Under the pieces are notes generated by a model, which did not search any database, was not told where the DNA came from, and saw nothing but the letters and a program-made list of their open reading frames with translations. The position numbers were made by a program, and so were the translations under genes. Of a DNA stretch of 64,000 nt, positions 16,303 to 25,112 are shown one piece after another (the first letter of the stretch is position 1; each line of letters starts with the position of its first letter). Origin of the DNA: Pseudogracilibacillus sp037071985 (GTDB taxonomy: Bacteria > Bacillota > Bacilli > Bacillales > Amphibacillaceae); assembly GCF_037071985.1 (NCBI RefSeq), contig NZ_JAXHDF010000003.1:248001-312000 (forward strand). Reading direction: 5' to 3'.

Positions 16303-16330
16303 AGCGCTTTATTTTTAAAGTGCTTTTTTT
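16302..16330 (+). terminator. Intrinsic terminator of fadH
   Basis: AAGCGCTTTA pairs with TAAAGTGCTT across a T4 loop and is followed by seven T's; the stem begins at the stop codon. Confidence 0.88.
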
Positions 16331-16417
16331 CATTAAATACTGGTAAACTAGTAATAATAGAGAGCAATGATAAATGCTTTGGATAAGTCAATTTGAATTA
16401 ACAAGGGGTGAAAATAG

Positions 16418-18790
16418 TTGATCGAAGAAAGTTATTCAATTCAAGAGCCAAAGAAGAAGAAAAGATGGATTCGGTGGATAAGTGCAATTGTGATAGTAAT
16501 TTTATTACTAACTGCAGGAGGTGTATTTTACTTTACAAACAAAATTAATAAATCACTTCCACAGACAGAAGGGGTGATTGAGCTCCCATTAAAGGAGGAA
16601 GTGACTGTCACGAGAGATGAAAGCGGTGTTCCTCATATTCAAGCAGAAACCCTTCAAGATCTATATACCGCACAAGGATATATCCAAGCACAGGACAGAC
16701 TATTTCAGATGGAGTTAGCTCGCAGACAAGCTTCAGGAACATTAAGCGAAGTAATCGGAGAAGCTTCTGTAAACAATGATAAGTATTTTCGTACATTAGG
16801 GTTAAGACGAGCGGCTGAGAAATCATATGAGATTTACGATCAGGAAACAATTGATGTCTTACAATGGTTTAGTGATGGTGTAAATGCTTATATGAATGAG
16901 GCAATTGAAACTAATTCTCTACCAATAGAATTTACACTAATTGGCGCCAATCCAGAGCCTTGGACACCTATTGATTCACTTACCATTGGTAAATTTATGG
17001 CATTTGACTTGGGAGGACATTGGGAACGACAAGCATTTAATTATTATTTATTAAATCAATTTTCTGGGGAAAAGGCCTATGAACTCTTCCCGTTCTATCC
17101 AAAAGACCGAAAAACGATTATTGAAGATGAAATTGATATTGCATCTAGCTTTAAGGAGGCAGTTATTCCAGAACCATTTAATGGAAGTAATAACTGGGTC
17201 GTTAGTGGAGATAAAACTGCAAGTGGGAAACCGCTTTTAGCAGATGATCCACATTTAGGTTTATCGACACCCTCCATTTGGTACCAAATGCATTTAGAAG
17301 CAGAAGAAATAAATGTAAGTGGTGTTATCTTTTCAGGAGTACCTGGTATTATATTAGGACATAATGAACATATTGCTTGGGGAGTGACGAATACAGGGCC
17401 AGATGTTCAACAATTATATATTGAAAAACGAGATCCAAACGATGATAATGCTTTTTTATTTGAAGGAGAATGGGAAATAGCTAACGTTCATCAAGAACCG
17501 ATTAAAGTAAAAGGTCAAAAAACGATCGATTATGAAGTGGTCGAAACGAGGCATGGACCAATCGTCTCTGAATTTGCTGAAGAAAGCGGTAAGGATACCG
17601 TTTTGTCATTACGATGGACCGCACTAGATGCAACAAGAGAATTACATGCTATTTTACAATTAAATCAGGCGAAAGATTGGGAGGAGTTTGAAAAAGCGTT
17701 AGAAGATTTTCATGCACCTGCGCAAAATTTTGTTTTCGCCTCTACGGACGGGACAATTGCATATAAGGCAAATGGGAAAATCCCTATTTATAAAGAAGGT
17801 GAGAATGCTTTATTGCCACTTCCGGGATGGGAAGAGCAGCATGAATGGAAAGAGTTTATTCCTTTTGATGAGCTGCCTAAACTGATCAATCCTGAAAAAG
17901 GATATATTGCTACTGCTAATAATAAAGTAGCTGGAGATTCTTACCCATATCATATTAGCAATGTATGGGCACAACCGTATCGATATGAAAGAATTGTAGA
18001 AGTGCTGCAACCAAATGATCAATTAACGGTCCAAGATATGAAAAACTTACAAATGGATATAGTAAATTTACGAGCAAGGGAATTTGTTCCTTTATTTATT
18101 GAAATACTAAAAGAAGAATCATTAACCGAACAAGAACAACATGTATTACGTCTGCTTGAAACTTGGAACTTCTCAGATGATGCAAATTTACCGCAGCCCC
18201 TCATTTTTGATCGATGGATAAGTGAGATAGAATTAATATTATATGAGGAAATAGACGAAGAAGTAATGGGGCTATTTAGTGGCAAGGGACAAACAACAGA
18301 TGAATTGTTACGACTAGGTAATAAGTCGATTTGGATGGATGATAATGGAGGAATGGTAAAAGTATTGCACACATCATTAACTTCCACCATTAAACATCTG
18401 GAACATGACTACGGGAAAAATCCAGCAGATTGGAAATGGGGGGATTATCATCAAGTGGAGTTCAGACATCCAATTGCAAGCGCGAATAAATGGCTTGGCT
18501 ACCTCTTTCATAAGGAAAAACCACTTCCAGTTGGTGGCAGTGCCGTTACCCCACTAGCAGCAAGTCATAATGGATTCGGGCTTGTTAATCACGGTGCTTC
18601 TTGGCGTTTTGTTATTGATCTTTCCGAGATATCTAAAGGTTATCATACTGTTGGGCCTGGGCAATCAGGTCATTTAAAGAGTCCATGGTATAGTGATCAA
18701 ACTACTAACTGGGTAGAAGGTACATTTAATGAAACGAATATTGCGGACCATGAAGGGGACATATTAACCTTAATCCCCGAACAAAAGTAA
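16418..18790 (+). CDS. Penicillin acylase family Ntn-hydrolase, membrane-anchored
   Basis: Large (790 aa) N-terminal-nucleophile hydrolase of the penicillin G acylase family; members cleave beta-lactam side chains or acyl-homoserine lactones and self-process into two chains. A basic stretch and one transmembrane helix (residues about 15-40) put the enzyme outside the cell as a membrane-bound form. VTVTRDESGVPHIQAETLQDLYTAQGYIQAQDRLFQME is the alpha-chain start. The predicted autocleavage point is before Ser257 in NGSNNWVVSG, followed by LADDPHLGLSTPSIWYQ. Start is TTG with AAGGGGTG upstream. It is monocistronic. The substrate, possibly quorum-sensing lactones or peptides, is not determinable. 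Confidence 0.92.
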   Translation: MIEESYSIQEPKKKKRWIRWISAIVIVILLLTAGGVFYFTNKINKSLPQTEGVIELPLKEEVTVTRDESGVPHIQAETLQDLYTAQGYIQAQDRLFQMELARRQASGTLSEVIGEASVNNDKYFRTLGLRRAAEKSYEIYDQETIDVLQWFSDGVNAYMNEAIETNSLPIEFTLIGANPEPWTPIDSLTIGKFMAFDLGGHWERQAFNYYLLNQFSGEKAYELFPFYPKDRKTIIEDEIDIASSFKEAVIPEPFNGSNNWVVSGDKTASGKPLLADDPHLGLSTPSIWYQMHLEAEEINVSGVIFSGVPGIILGHNEHIAWGVTNTGPDVQQLYIEKRDPNDDNAFLFEGEWEIANVHQEPIKVKGQKTIDYEVVETRHGPIVSEFAEESGKDTVLSLRWTALDATRELHAILQLNQAKDWEEFEKALEDFHAPAQNFVFASTDGTIAYKANGKIPIYKEGENALLPLPGWEEQHEWKEFIPFDELPKLINPEKGYIATANNKVAGDSYPYHISNVWAQPYRYERIVEVLQPNDQLTVQDMKNLQMDIVNLRAREFVPLFIEILKEESLTEQEQHVLRLLETWNFSDDANLPQPLIFDRWISEIELILYEEIDEEVMGLFSGKGQTTDELLRLGNKSIWMDDNGGMVKVLHTSLTSTIKHLEHDYGKNPADWKWGDYHQVEFRHPIASANKWLGYLFHKEKPLPVGGSAVTPLAASHNGFGLVNHGASWRFVIDLSEISKGYHTVGPGQSGHLKSPWYSDQTTNWVEGTFNETNIADHEGDILTLIPEQK

Positions 18791-18851
18791 AAAACATAGC
18801 ATAAACTTTAATCGGGTTGCTATGGATTAAAAAATTTACTTATTAAGGCAT

Positions 18852-18887
18852 GGCATTCACTATTGATATCAGTGAATGCCATTTTTT
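18852..18887 (+). terminator. Intrinsic terminator after the acylase gene
   Basis: GGCATTCACT (18852-18861) and AGTGAATGCC (18871-18880) form a perfect 10-bp stem followed by a T-run. Confidence 0.93.
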
Positions 18888-18975
18888 GCTGATAATAAAG
18901 TATAAATATTTTCTTATTACATAAAAGTGCAGCTTTAGTTCTTTCCATAAAGGCTTGTACTCAATCAATTTGCCC

Positions 18976-19363
18976 CGCCGTTAAACTTGCCCCACCGCCG
19001 TTATTGTGCTCCAATCCGCCGTTATCCAAAATTGATTCGCCGATAAACTATTATTCGCCGTTATATTTGGTTCACCGCCGATAAATGAATTTCTCCCGCC
19101 GTTAATCTTGCCCCACCACCGTTATTGTGCTCCAATCCGCCGTTATTCAAAGGTGATTCGCCGATAAACTATTATTCGTCGTTATATTTGGTCTATCGCC
19201 GATAAATGAGTTTGCCCCGCCGTTAAACTTGCCCCACCGCCGATATTGTACTCCAATCCGCCGTTATCCAAAATTGATTCGCCGATAAACTTTTATTCGC
19301 CGTTATATTTGGTCCACCGCCGATAAATGAATTTCTCACGCCGTTAAACTTGCACAATCGTCG
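18976..19363. repeat. 121-bp tandem repeats built of CGCCG cores spaced ~20 bp
   Basis: Twenty cores (18 exact CGCCG or one-base variants CACCG/CGTCG), mostly followed by TTA or ATA, start at 18976, 18996, 19017, 19038, 19056, 19076, 19097, 19117, 19138, 19159, 19177, 19197, 19218, 19238, 19259, 19280, 19298, 19318, 19339 and 19359. Spacing is 18-21 bp and six cores make exactly 121 bp, repeated three times plus a partial fourth. Spacers are AT-rich and differ within a unit but are nearly identical between units. No reading frame is convincing. Spacing near two helical turns suggests a protein-binding array. It is not CRISPR: repeats are too short and spacers recur. Confidence 0.88.
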
Positions 19364-19435
19364 ATCCAGAGTATAAGTGCAACATCACCTTTGTTTTAGC
19401 CAGTCGTTGTATTTTCTTTAGCGATAAGCCAAGCT

Positions 19436-19627
19436 TTATATGTTTAATTCTATAAGAATTCGGGTAATGCTAATCAGAATTAAAATATTCAAAAGAGTAA
19501 AAGATATGATCAGTAGTATAAAGAAAGGTTGAGACCAGTTGATATATTGTATTGAAATCCCAAAGGATAAAGTTATTGATAGTTCAATTGCATTATTGAA
19601 GGAAGGATAACGTTTTGATTGAACCAT
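19436..19627 (-). CDS. Possible small membrane protein
   Basis: A 63-aa frame whose second half is strongly hydrophobic (PFFILLIISFTLLNILILISITRILIEL), consistent with a single-span membrane peptide. The ribosome site (GAAGG, short spacing) is weak and I recognise no relatives. It lies in the otherwise gene-free stretch 18888-19836 beside the CGCCG array, so it may be chance or a remnant. Confidence 0.25.
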   Translation of the reverse strand: MVQSKRYPSFNNAIELSITLSFGISIQYINWSQPFFILLIISFTLLNILILISITRILIELNI

Positions 19628-19836
19628 ATGCCTTCGATAGTGCCAAGTGATTTTATTATCAACAAGGTGTAAATCAATTATCAGTGATAATAAAGATGAT
19701 GGCTTCTAAATTAATGCTTTTTATGGATGTTTTACAATATATATGGCTTTTTTACCATAGAAAAACAAATGTAATAATGATATTATTTAAACAAGTATTT
19801 TTTTCTTTTGACATATGCCAGTAAAGGAGTGATATT

Positions 19837-20214
19837 ATGTCAGATGATGAAATTATTGTTATTGATCAAGATAAAAGAGGTGAGCAGATGACAACAACTA
19901 ACGATGAACGATTATTAGCAATGCTTATTTATGTAACTAGTTTTTTTACAACAATCATAGGACCAATTATCATTTGGTTGGTAAAACGAGAAGAATCAAC
20001 GTTCATAGATTTTCATGGTAAGGAATATATAAATTTTATTATTTCTTATGCGGTATATGGAATTGTGGCGGCGATTACGATGATCATATTAATTGGCTTT
20101 GTCCTAGCACCTTTAGTAGGGGTGGCAGCAGTCGTTTTTACAATTATTGCAGCGGTAAAGGCGTATCAGGGAGAAATGTATAGAATACCGCTTATTTTCC
20201 GTATTATAAAGTAA
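19837..20214 (+). CDS. DUF4870 membrane protein
   Basis: Small three-helix membrane protein of the DUF4870 (Tic20-like) family: ERLLAMLIYVTSFFTTIIGPIIIWLVKREES, the family motif FIDFHGKEYINFIISY, then two hydrophobic helices ending in AVKAYQGEMYRIPLIFRII. The function is unknown for the family. Two starts are possible: 19837 (125 aa, AAGGAGTG upstream, stronger) and 19888 (108 aa, AGAGGTG upstream, closer to where the usual family sequence begins). A terminator separates it from rsbU, so it is not part of the sigma-B cassette. Confidence 0.82.
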   Translation: MSDDEIIVIDQDKRGEQMTTTNDERLLAMLIYVTSFFTTIIGPIIIWLVKREESTFIDFHGKEYINFIISYAVYGIVAAITMIILIGFVLAPLVGVAAVVFTIIAAVKAYQGEMYRIPLIFRIIK

Positions 20215-20226
20215 GAATGACAGAGG

Positions 20227-20260
20227 AAAACGGGCAAATAACAAATTGCTCGTTTTTTTT
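20227..20260 (+). terminator. Intrinsic terminator after the DUF4870 gene
   Basis: AAAACGGGCAA pairs with TTGCTCGTTTT (one wobble), followed by a long T-run. Confidence 0.88.
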
Positions 20261-20459
20261 AAAGCCATTCCCGGTATGGATGTTATAATAAAACGTGCCT
20301 GCCACAAATGATTTTAAACGAGAAAGTAATCGAAATTAAACTAACATAGGAACTATTGTCATATGATTTAAAATAAATTTGAGAAAATACATAAAATCTT
20401 CATAGTGGGAGTAAAACATATGTACAGTCAGTAAAAAAAATAGACAGGGAGACTAGCAT

Positions 20460-21470
20460 ATGCACAAGATAAAAGCTGATGGACAGGCATATAAAAAGTT
20501 ATTGCAACAATACTTAGAAAGTAATAACAAAAGTTACCTAGATGAAGCAAAGCAAATGAGTATATCTTTTGTCAGTAGAAACATATATCCCGAGGAAATT
20601 GTTCGCATCCACATGAAGGCTATCGATAGCTTATACGGGGAAGTGTTTAATGAATATCGACAATCATTGGAATTTTTATTAGAGTCACTAATTGCCTATC
20701 GTGTCGCACATGAAGAGTATGAGAAATTAAAACTAGAACAATTCGAATTAAGATCAGAAATTCAAGTTGCAGCGAATATGCAAAAAACATTGTTAGCTAC
20801 AGAAATCCCGAAAATAGAAGGTCTTGATATCGGAGCAATTAGTGTTCCACTTCATCAAATGAATGGAGACTATTACCATTTTATTACGGCGGAGGATGGG
20901 GCGTTGGGTGTAGCGATAGCAGACGTAATAGGTAAGGGTGTTCCTGCTGCACTTTCTATGTCAATGATAAAGTATGCTATGGACAGTTTTTATGAAGAAG
21001 CAATGACACCAAGTGGAATTTTGCGTAATTTGAATCGTGTAGTTGAGCGAAATGTGGCATCAAACATGTTTATAACGATGTTTTATGGACAATATTTCCC
21101 GAATTCAAGTGTTTTTCGATTTGCATCTGCAGGACATGAACCTGGATTCTTATTTCGTGCTAAAGATAAATCATTTATTGAATTTGATGCAAAAGGATTA
21201 GTATTAGGAGTTTTAAAACATACACATTACACACAATATGAAATTAAAATTGAAACAGGCGATATGATAGTTCTGTTAACAGATGGTGTGACTGAGTGTC
21301 GTCGTGGAGATAGGTTTATTAATCGGGAAGAAGTGATTGAAGTAATTGAAAAATATGCACACTTACCTGCACAAAAGCATGTTGAACGTGTTTACATGCA
21401 CTTTAATCAATTGGATGACTTTCAATTAAAAGATGACTTTACATTAATTATTATGAAAAAAACAGTTTAA
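20460..21470 (+). CDS. rsbU: PP2C phosphatase RsbU, activator of sigma-B
   Basis: Serine phosphatase (336 aa) that dephosphorylates RsbV and so triggers sigma-B release. The N-terminal about 85 residues form the helical RsbT-binding-like domain (YKKLLQQYLESNNKSYLDEAKQMSISFVSRNI). The PP2C/SpoIIE domain follows: IQVAANMQKTLLATEIP, NGDYYHFI, IADVIGKGVPAALSMSM, FASAGHEPG and LLTDGVTECRRG with its metal-binding Asp residues. No rsbR/S/T genes lie upstream, so the input to RsbU must come from elsewhere in the genome or from another signal. Ribosome site GGGAGA. Confidence 0.95.
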   Translation: MHKIKADGQAYKKLLQQYLESNNKSYLDEAKQMSISFVSRNIYPEEIVRIHMKAIDSLYGEVFNEYRQSLEFLLESLIAYRVAHEEYEKLKLEQFELRSEIQVAANMQKTLLATEIPKIEGLDIGAISVPLHQMNGDYYHFITAEDGALGVAIADVIGKGVPAALSMSMIKYAMDSFYEEAMTPSGILRNLNRVVERNVASNMFITMFYGQYFPNSSVFRFASAGHEPGFLFRAKDKSFIEFDAKGLVLGVLKHTHYTQYEIKIETGDMIVLLTDGVTECRRGDRFINREEVIEVIEKYAHLPAQKHVERVYMHFNQLDDFQLKDDFTLIIMKKTV

Positions 21471-21489
21471 TATATAATAGTAAGGGAAT
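21465..21489 (+). promoter_or_regulatory. Candidate sigma-B autoregulatory promoter before rsbV
   Basis: GTTTAA (perfect, overlapping the rsbU stop codon), 13 bases, GGGAAT (5/6 of GGGTAT). B. subtilis has a sigma-B promoter in the same place before rsbV, giving positive autoregulation of rsbV-rsbW-sigB. Confidence 0.7.
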
Positions 21490-21542
21490 ATACATGATAC
21501 ATAAAAGATTAATAGATATACCGATACATATATGGGGTGATA

Positions 21543-21899
21543 ATGGTGAATTTGTCAATCGATGTAATTGAAGAGAGGGAAAAAAACTTTATTGTTAAAT
21601 TAAGCGGTGAAATAGATGTTTATACTGCACCGAAATTAAAGAAAGAAATTCTCCCATTAACTGAAGAAGCAGGAAATAAAGTTAATATAGATCTTGAGCA
21701 TACACATTATTTAGACAGCACTGGTCTAGGTGTGTTTATCAGCGCATTTAAATCGACTAAAAATAATCAAAGTGAAATGAAGTTAATTAATGTTCATGAC
21801 CGGGTTCTTCGACTATTTAAAGTAACCGGTTTACATGAAATAATGGACTTAAGTGCTGAAGAAATAGATGGGGGGGAAGTGAATAATGGAAGATTTTGA
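21543..21899 (+). CDS. rsbV: Anti-anti-sigma factor RsbV
   Basis: STAS-domain protein of about 118 aa that, when unphosphorylated, binds RsbW and frees sigma-B. SGEIDVYTAPKLKKEI and the phosphorylation-site region THYLDSTGLGVFISAFK (Ser in DSTG) are diagnostic. The start is uncertain: GTG 21537, ATG 21543 and GTG 21546 are in frame near GGGGTG; 21543 is chosen as the only ATG. It overlaps rsbW by 14 bp, implying coupled translation. Confidence 0.95.
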   Translation: MVNLSIDVIEEREKNFIVKLSGEIDVYTAPKLKKEILPLTEEAGNKVNIDLEHTHYLDSTGLGVFISAFKSTKNNQSEMKLINVHDRVLRLFKVTGLHEIMDLSAEEIDGGEVNNGRF

Positions 21900-22368
21900 T
21901 TTTATTGAAATGAAAGTTCCGGCAAAAGCAGAATATGTAGGTGTTATTCGCTTAAGTATTTCAGGAATTGCAAGTAGAATGGGGTTTTCATATGAAGCAA
22001 TAGAAGATTTGAAGGTAGCTATTTCGGAAGCCGCGACCAATGTTGTCGCCCATGCATATGAAAAAAAAGAAAAAGGTGAATTAACACTTGGGTTTGGTGT
22101 TTATCATAATCGGTTAGAGGTAATGGTTTCTGATCAAGGCGATAGTTTTAATTTTGCAGAAATAAAAGATCGGATTGGACCTGTTACCTCTGTTGATGAT
22201 ATAAGTCCTGTCTCACAAATGCGTGAAGGAGGTTTTGGTTTATTTCTAATTAATGCACTTATGGATAAAGTGGAAATTAATAATGAGTATGGCGTCATTG
22301 TGTTAATGACAAAATATCTCGATGAAACTGAGGTGGATGTAAATGAACAAGTCCAAGCAAACCAATAA
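21886..22368 (+). CDS. rsbW: Serine-kinase anti-sigma factor RsbW
   Basis: GHKL-type kinase of 160 aa that binds sigma-B and phosphorylates RsbV. The N-box appears as LKVAISEAATNVVAHAYEK, the G1-type box as VMVSDQGDSFNF, and the glycine lid as MREGGFGLFLINALMDKVEI. It overlaps rsbV by 14 bp and sigB by 26 bp, so the three proteins are translationally coupled, as in other Bacillales. Ribosome site GGGGGGAAGTG lies inside rsbV. Confidence 0.95.
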   Translation: MEDFDFIEMKVPAKAEYVGVIRLSISGIASRMGFSYEAIEDLKVAISEAATNVVAHAYEKKEKGELTLGFGVYHNRLEVMVSDQGDSFNFAEIKDRIGPVTSVDDISPVSQMREGGFGLFLINALMDKVEINNEYGVIVLMTKYLDETEVDVNEQVQANQ

Positions 22369-23137
22369 AGAAGAAGACGATGTATACAGTTGGATTGAGC
22401 ATTTACAAAAACATCCCGATAATGAAAAGATGAAAGAAAAGATCGTTTTACACTATGAACGTCTTGTTCATTCATTAGCTCGTAAATATTCACATAATCG
22501 TGGAAACCATGAGGATCTTGCACAAGTTGGCATGATAGGCCTCTTGATTTCAGTAGAACGGTTTAACAAAGATTATGGAAAATCATTTGAGGCCTTTGCA
22601 ATCCCCACTATTATTGGTGAGATTAAACGATTTATTCGGGATAGAACGTGGAGTGTTCATGTACCACGCCGTATAAAAGAATTAGGACCTAAAATAAATA
22701 GAGCGGTAGATGAATTAACAAATAAGTTACAAAAGTCGCCAACTGTACAAGAAATAGCAGAACATTTAAGTGTAACCGAAGAAGAAGTTTTGGAAACGAT
22801 GGAAATGTCTAAAAGCTATAAAGCATTGTCAGTTGATTATAAACATGAAGTGGATGCCGAAGGAGGCGCTGTCTCCATTTTAGATTTAGTAGGATCTGAA
22901 GAAGAAAATTATAAAAAAGTGGACATACATATGATGCTGGAGAGTGTTTTTCCAGTTCTACCTGAACGAGAACAGCAAATATTAAAATATATCTTTTTCG
23001 ACAATTTAAGTCAGCAGGAAGTGGGAGAACTCCTTGGTATTTCCCAAATGCATGTATCTAGGCTACAGAGACGTTCACTTAGAAAATTACGTGAAGTTTT
23101 GGAGCAGGAATCAGACAGTTATTATGTAGTTGATTAG
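22343..23137 (+). CDS. sigB: General stress sigma factor sigma-B
   Basis: Sigma-70 family group 3 factor of 264 aa. Region 2 reads HSLARKYSHNRGNHEDLAQVGMIGLLISVERF and FEAFAIPTIIGEIKRFIRDRTWSVHVPRRIKELG. Region 4 contains LPEREQQILKYIFFDNLSQQEVGELLGISQMHVSRLQRRSLRKLRE. It ends the operon: a strong terminator follows and no rsbX is present downstream, unlike B. subtilis. Targets likely within this window are the PfpI-type gene, rsbV and perhaps ectABC. Confidence 0.96.
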   Translation: MNKSKQTNKEEDDVYSWIEHLQKHPDNEKMKEKIVLHYERLVHSLARKYSHNRGNHEDLAQVGMIGLLISVERFNKDYGKSFEAFAIPTIIGEIKRFIRDRTWSVHVPRRIKELGPKINRAVDELTNKLQKSPTVQEIAEHLSVTEEEVLETMEMSKSYKALSVDYKHEVDAEGGAVSILDLVGSEEENYKKVDIHMMLESVFPVLPEREQQILKYIFFDNLSQQEVGELLGISQMHVSRLQRRSLRKLREVLEQESDSYYVVD

Positions 23138-23302
23138 TAATCGGCATTTCTACTTCATTTAAGTAGATAAGCATCAAAAACAGCTGATAAATCTGAGGAG
23201 AGATTACAGAATATTAAGAAAATATTACAAATAAATAATTATTTCTTGATCGATTTAAAAAAATTCGATCGTAGCCTCTGTGGATTAAGAAAACATCTAT
23301 AC

Positions 23303-23346
23303 GAAAGTTGGCGTGGTATTAAATCACGCCAACTTTCCTGTTTTTA
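23303..23346 (+). terminator. Terminator of the sigma-B operon
   Basis: GAAAGTTGGCGTG (23303-23315) and CACGCCAACTTTC (23325-23337) form a perfect 13-bp stem followed by CTG and T's. Confidence 0.93.
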
Positions 23347-23367
23347 TCTTCTTTCTTCGCTTGATGA

Positions 23368-23814
23368 TTACTTGATTAAAATCAACGCCCCAATAAAATT
23401 AATTTTAGATGGGTCTTTGTTTTTAACATAACCACTTGTACGCCATATATTTCAGCAATTCTGCCAAATAAAGGAGCAAAGATTCCACCTACATTTACTG
23501 CTATTTCTTTCACTTCACCTAAAGGTAAATCACTAAATGTCGCCTGTATGAGTACCGCTGCCATTCCAACGTCCGACTACATAATCACCTTCTGCAATTA
23601 GGTCTTCAACAGTCCAAAAATTTAAATCAAGGAAGGGAGCTCTTAATCAATCTAGCTTAGTAATAATTTCTTGTGGACCGGTTAATTTTCCATGAAGGAG
23701 ATACTGAAATATAATATCTTCCGAAGCCAACTCATGAATGAAATCTGGATTTTAATCTTTCGTCAAAACAGCTGTAAACCATTTTGCTACTACTTCTTTG
23801 TTTTCTACTGACAT
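23368..23814 (-). pseudogene. Decayed SnoaL-like ester cyclase gene
   Basis: On the minus strand an AGGAG-preceded ATG at 23814 opens MSVENKEVVAKWFTAVLTKD, then TAA, NPDFIHELASEDIIFQYLLH, another stop after KLD, APFLDLNFWTVEDLIAEGDY and VVGRWNGSGTHTGD. A frameshift leads to FSDLPLGEVKEIAVNVGGIF, and a second restores a tail EIWRTSGYVKNKDPSKINFI. The order and motifs (GRWxGxGTHTG) are those of SnoaL-like polyketide-cyclase/ester-cyclase proteins. Two nonsense codons and two frameshifts make a functional product impossible. The remaining bases up to 24007 are AT-rich and should contain the adaA promoter. Confidence 0.8.
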
Positions 23815-24007
23815 AAAATCAACTCCTAACACTTTTTTAATATTATAAGTTATACATTAAACGTCTTTTTTCTAAATAAAACCCTTTTGGAATTGAACAG
23901 CAATATATAAATAGTTTTTTTATATAATGTTTTTATATCTTGCTCTTTAACTTGAAATATGTTTCTATTATTGTTCATTCGTGTAGAATTTAAATAAAGG
24001 AGATGAA

Positions 24008-24586
24008 ATGATGATATTAAAACTTACGGAAGAAAGGAAAAAAGCGATTATCGAAAATGATAAGAACTATGATGATCATTTCTTTTATGCTGTAAAAACA
24101 ACTAGGATATTTTGCAGACCCTCATGTAAATCAAGAGTGCCGAATTTTGATAATGTTACTATCTTTTCCCGAGCAGAAGATGCTTTACAAGCGGGATATA
24201 GACCTTGCAAACGATGTAAATCTGGTGGCAGAAGTTTACCTGACGAAGAATGGATATCACATGTTGAAATGTATATAGAAGGAAATTATTCAAAACCTTT
24301 AACATTAAAATATATAGCAGATAATTGCCACAGCAGCCCATATCATCTTCATCGGGTGTTTAAAAATATAAAGGGAATTACTCCGCTAGAATATGTACAG
24401 AGTATTAGAATGAAAAAGGCAAAAGAGTATTTATTAAATACGGATTTACCCATTAAGGAAATAGGAAGATTAGTTGGGATTGCGAATGCTGCGAGATTTT
24501 CAACTGTATTTAGAGAGCAAATTAGCCAGAGTCCAAGCCAATTTAGAAAAAATAATAAAAAGAAGGTGTTATTAAATGCACAATAA
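24008..24586 (+). CDS. adaA: AdaA: methylphosphotriester-DNA methyltransferase and transcription activator
   Basis: Bifunctional sensor of DNA alkylation. The N-terminal Ada Zn domain has all four cysteines: Cys36 (acceptor) and Cys40 in IFCRPSC, Cys67 and Cys70 in GYRPCKRC. Methyl transfer from phosphotriesters to Cys36 turns it into an activator. The C-terminal about 100 residues are an AraC-type double HTH (YIADNCHSSPYHLHRVFK and EIGRLVGIANAARFSTVFRE). At 192 aa it matches B. subtilis AdaA. It heads a compact cluster of six repair-type genes and overlaps the next gene by 11 bp. Ribosome site AAAGGAGATG; ATG 24011 is an alternative. Confidence 0.95.
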   Translation: MMILKLTEERKKAIIENDKNYDDHFFYAVKTTRIFCRPSCKSRVPNFDNVTIFSRAEDALQAGYRPCKRCKSGGRSLPDEEWISHVEMYIEGNYSKPLTLKYIADNCHSSPYHLHRVFKNIKGITPLEYVQSIRMKKAKEYLLNTDLPIKEIGRLVGIANAARFSTVFREQISQSPSQFRKNNKKKVLLNAQ

Positions 24587-25106
24587 ACAAGAACAACCGA
24601 TTTATTATGGAAAATTAGAGCACAAACAATGGGTACTTTATATTGCAGCGACTGACAAAGGACTATGTTTTGTTGGATCTCCTAATGAAGGAATAGAAGA
24701 GCTGCAAGTTTGGACAGATAAAAATAGACCTAACTCTAAAATGATGGAAAATGAAGAGAAAGTTAATAGATATGTTCATCAACTTAAAGAATATCTGAAT
24801 GGGAAAAGAAAAGAATTTGATGTTCCTGTCGATTTAAAAGGTACACCTTTTCAAGAGTCGGTGTGGAAGGAATTGCAAAATATTCCTTATGGAGAAGTAG
24901 TTTCATACTCAGATATTGCTGAAAAAATTGGAAATCCACAAGCAGTGCGGGCAGTTGGAGCAGCAAATGGAGTAAATCCAGTTATGATTGTTGTTCCTTG
25001 TCACCGAGTAGTTTCTAAAAGTGGGAATCTCACTGGTTTTCGTGGAGGTTTAGAAATGAAAAAAACACTTCTTGCTGTGGAAGAATCAAATAAGACGGGA
25101 GTTTAG
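24576..25106 (+). CDS. adaB: Methylated-DNA--protein-cysteine methyltransferase (AdaB/Ogt)
   Basis: Suicide enzyme that removes methyl groups from O6-methylguanine and O4-methylthymine to its own cysteine. The acceptor motif PCHRVV holds Cys142. The DNA-binding winged helix reads GTPFQESVWKELQNIPYGEVVSYSDIA, and the Asn hinge is in RAVGAANGVNP. The 176-aa size is typical. The start codon lies inside adaA, so expression is tied to AdaA, as in the B. subtilis adaA-adaB operon. The alkA-type gene follows after 6 bp. Confidence 0.95.
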   Translation: MHNKQEQPIYYGKLEHKQWVLYIAATDKGLCFVGSPNEGIEELQVWTDKNRPNSKMMENEEKVNRYVHQLKEYLNGKRKEFDVPVDLKGTPFQESVWKELQNIPYGEVVSYSDIAEKIGNPQAVRAVGAANGVNPVMIVVPCHRVVSKSGNLTGFRGGLEMKKTLLAVEESNKTGV

Positions 25107-25112
25107 GAAAAA

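Noticed and set aside
18976..19363. CRISPR array
   Set aside because: The repeated core is only 5-8 bp, spacers of 12-16 bp recur every 121 bp instead of being unique, and no cas genes are present.
20257..20282. Sigma-B promoter before rsbU (GTTTTT-N14-CGGTAT)
   Set aside because: The -35 part coincides with the T-run of a terminator, only weak matches remain, and it lies about 180 bp before rsbU.
23246..23431. 61-codon plus-strand frame after sigB
   Set aside because: It runs through the perfect sigma-B operon terminator hairpin and into the antisense of a decayed cyclase gene.
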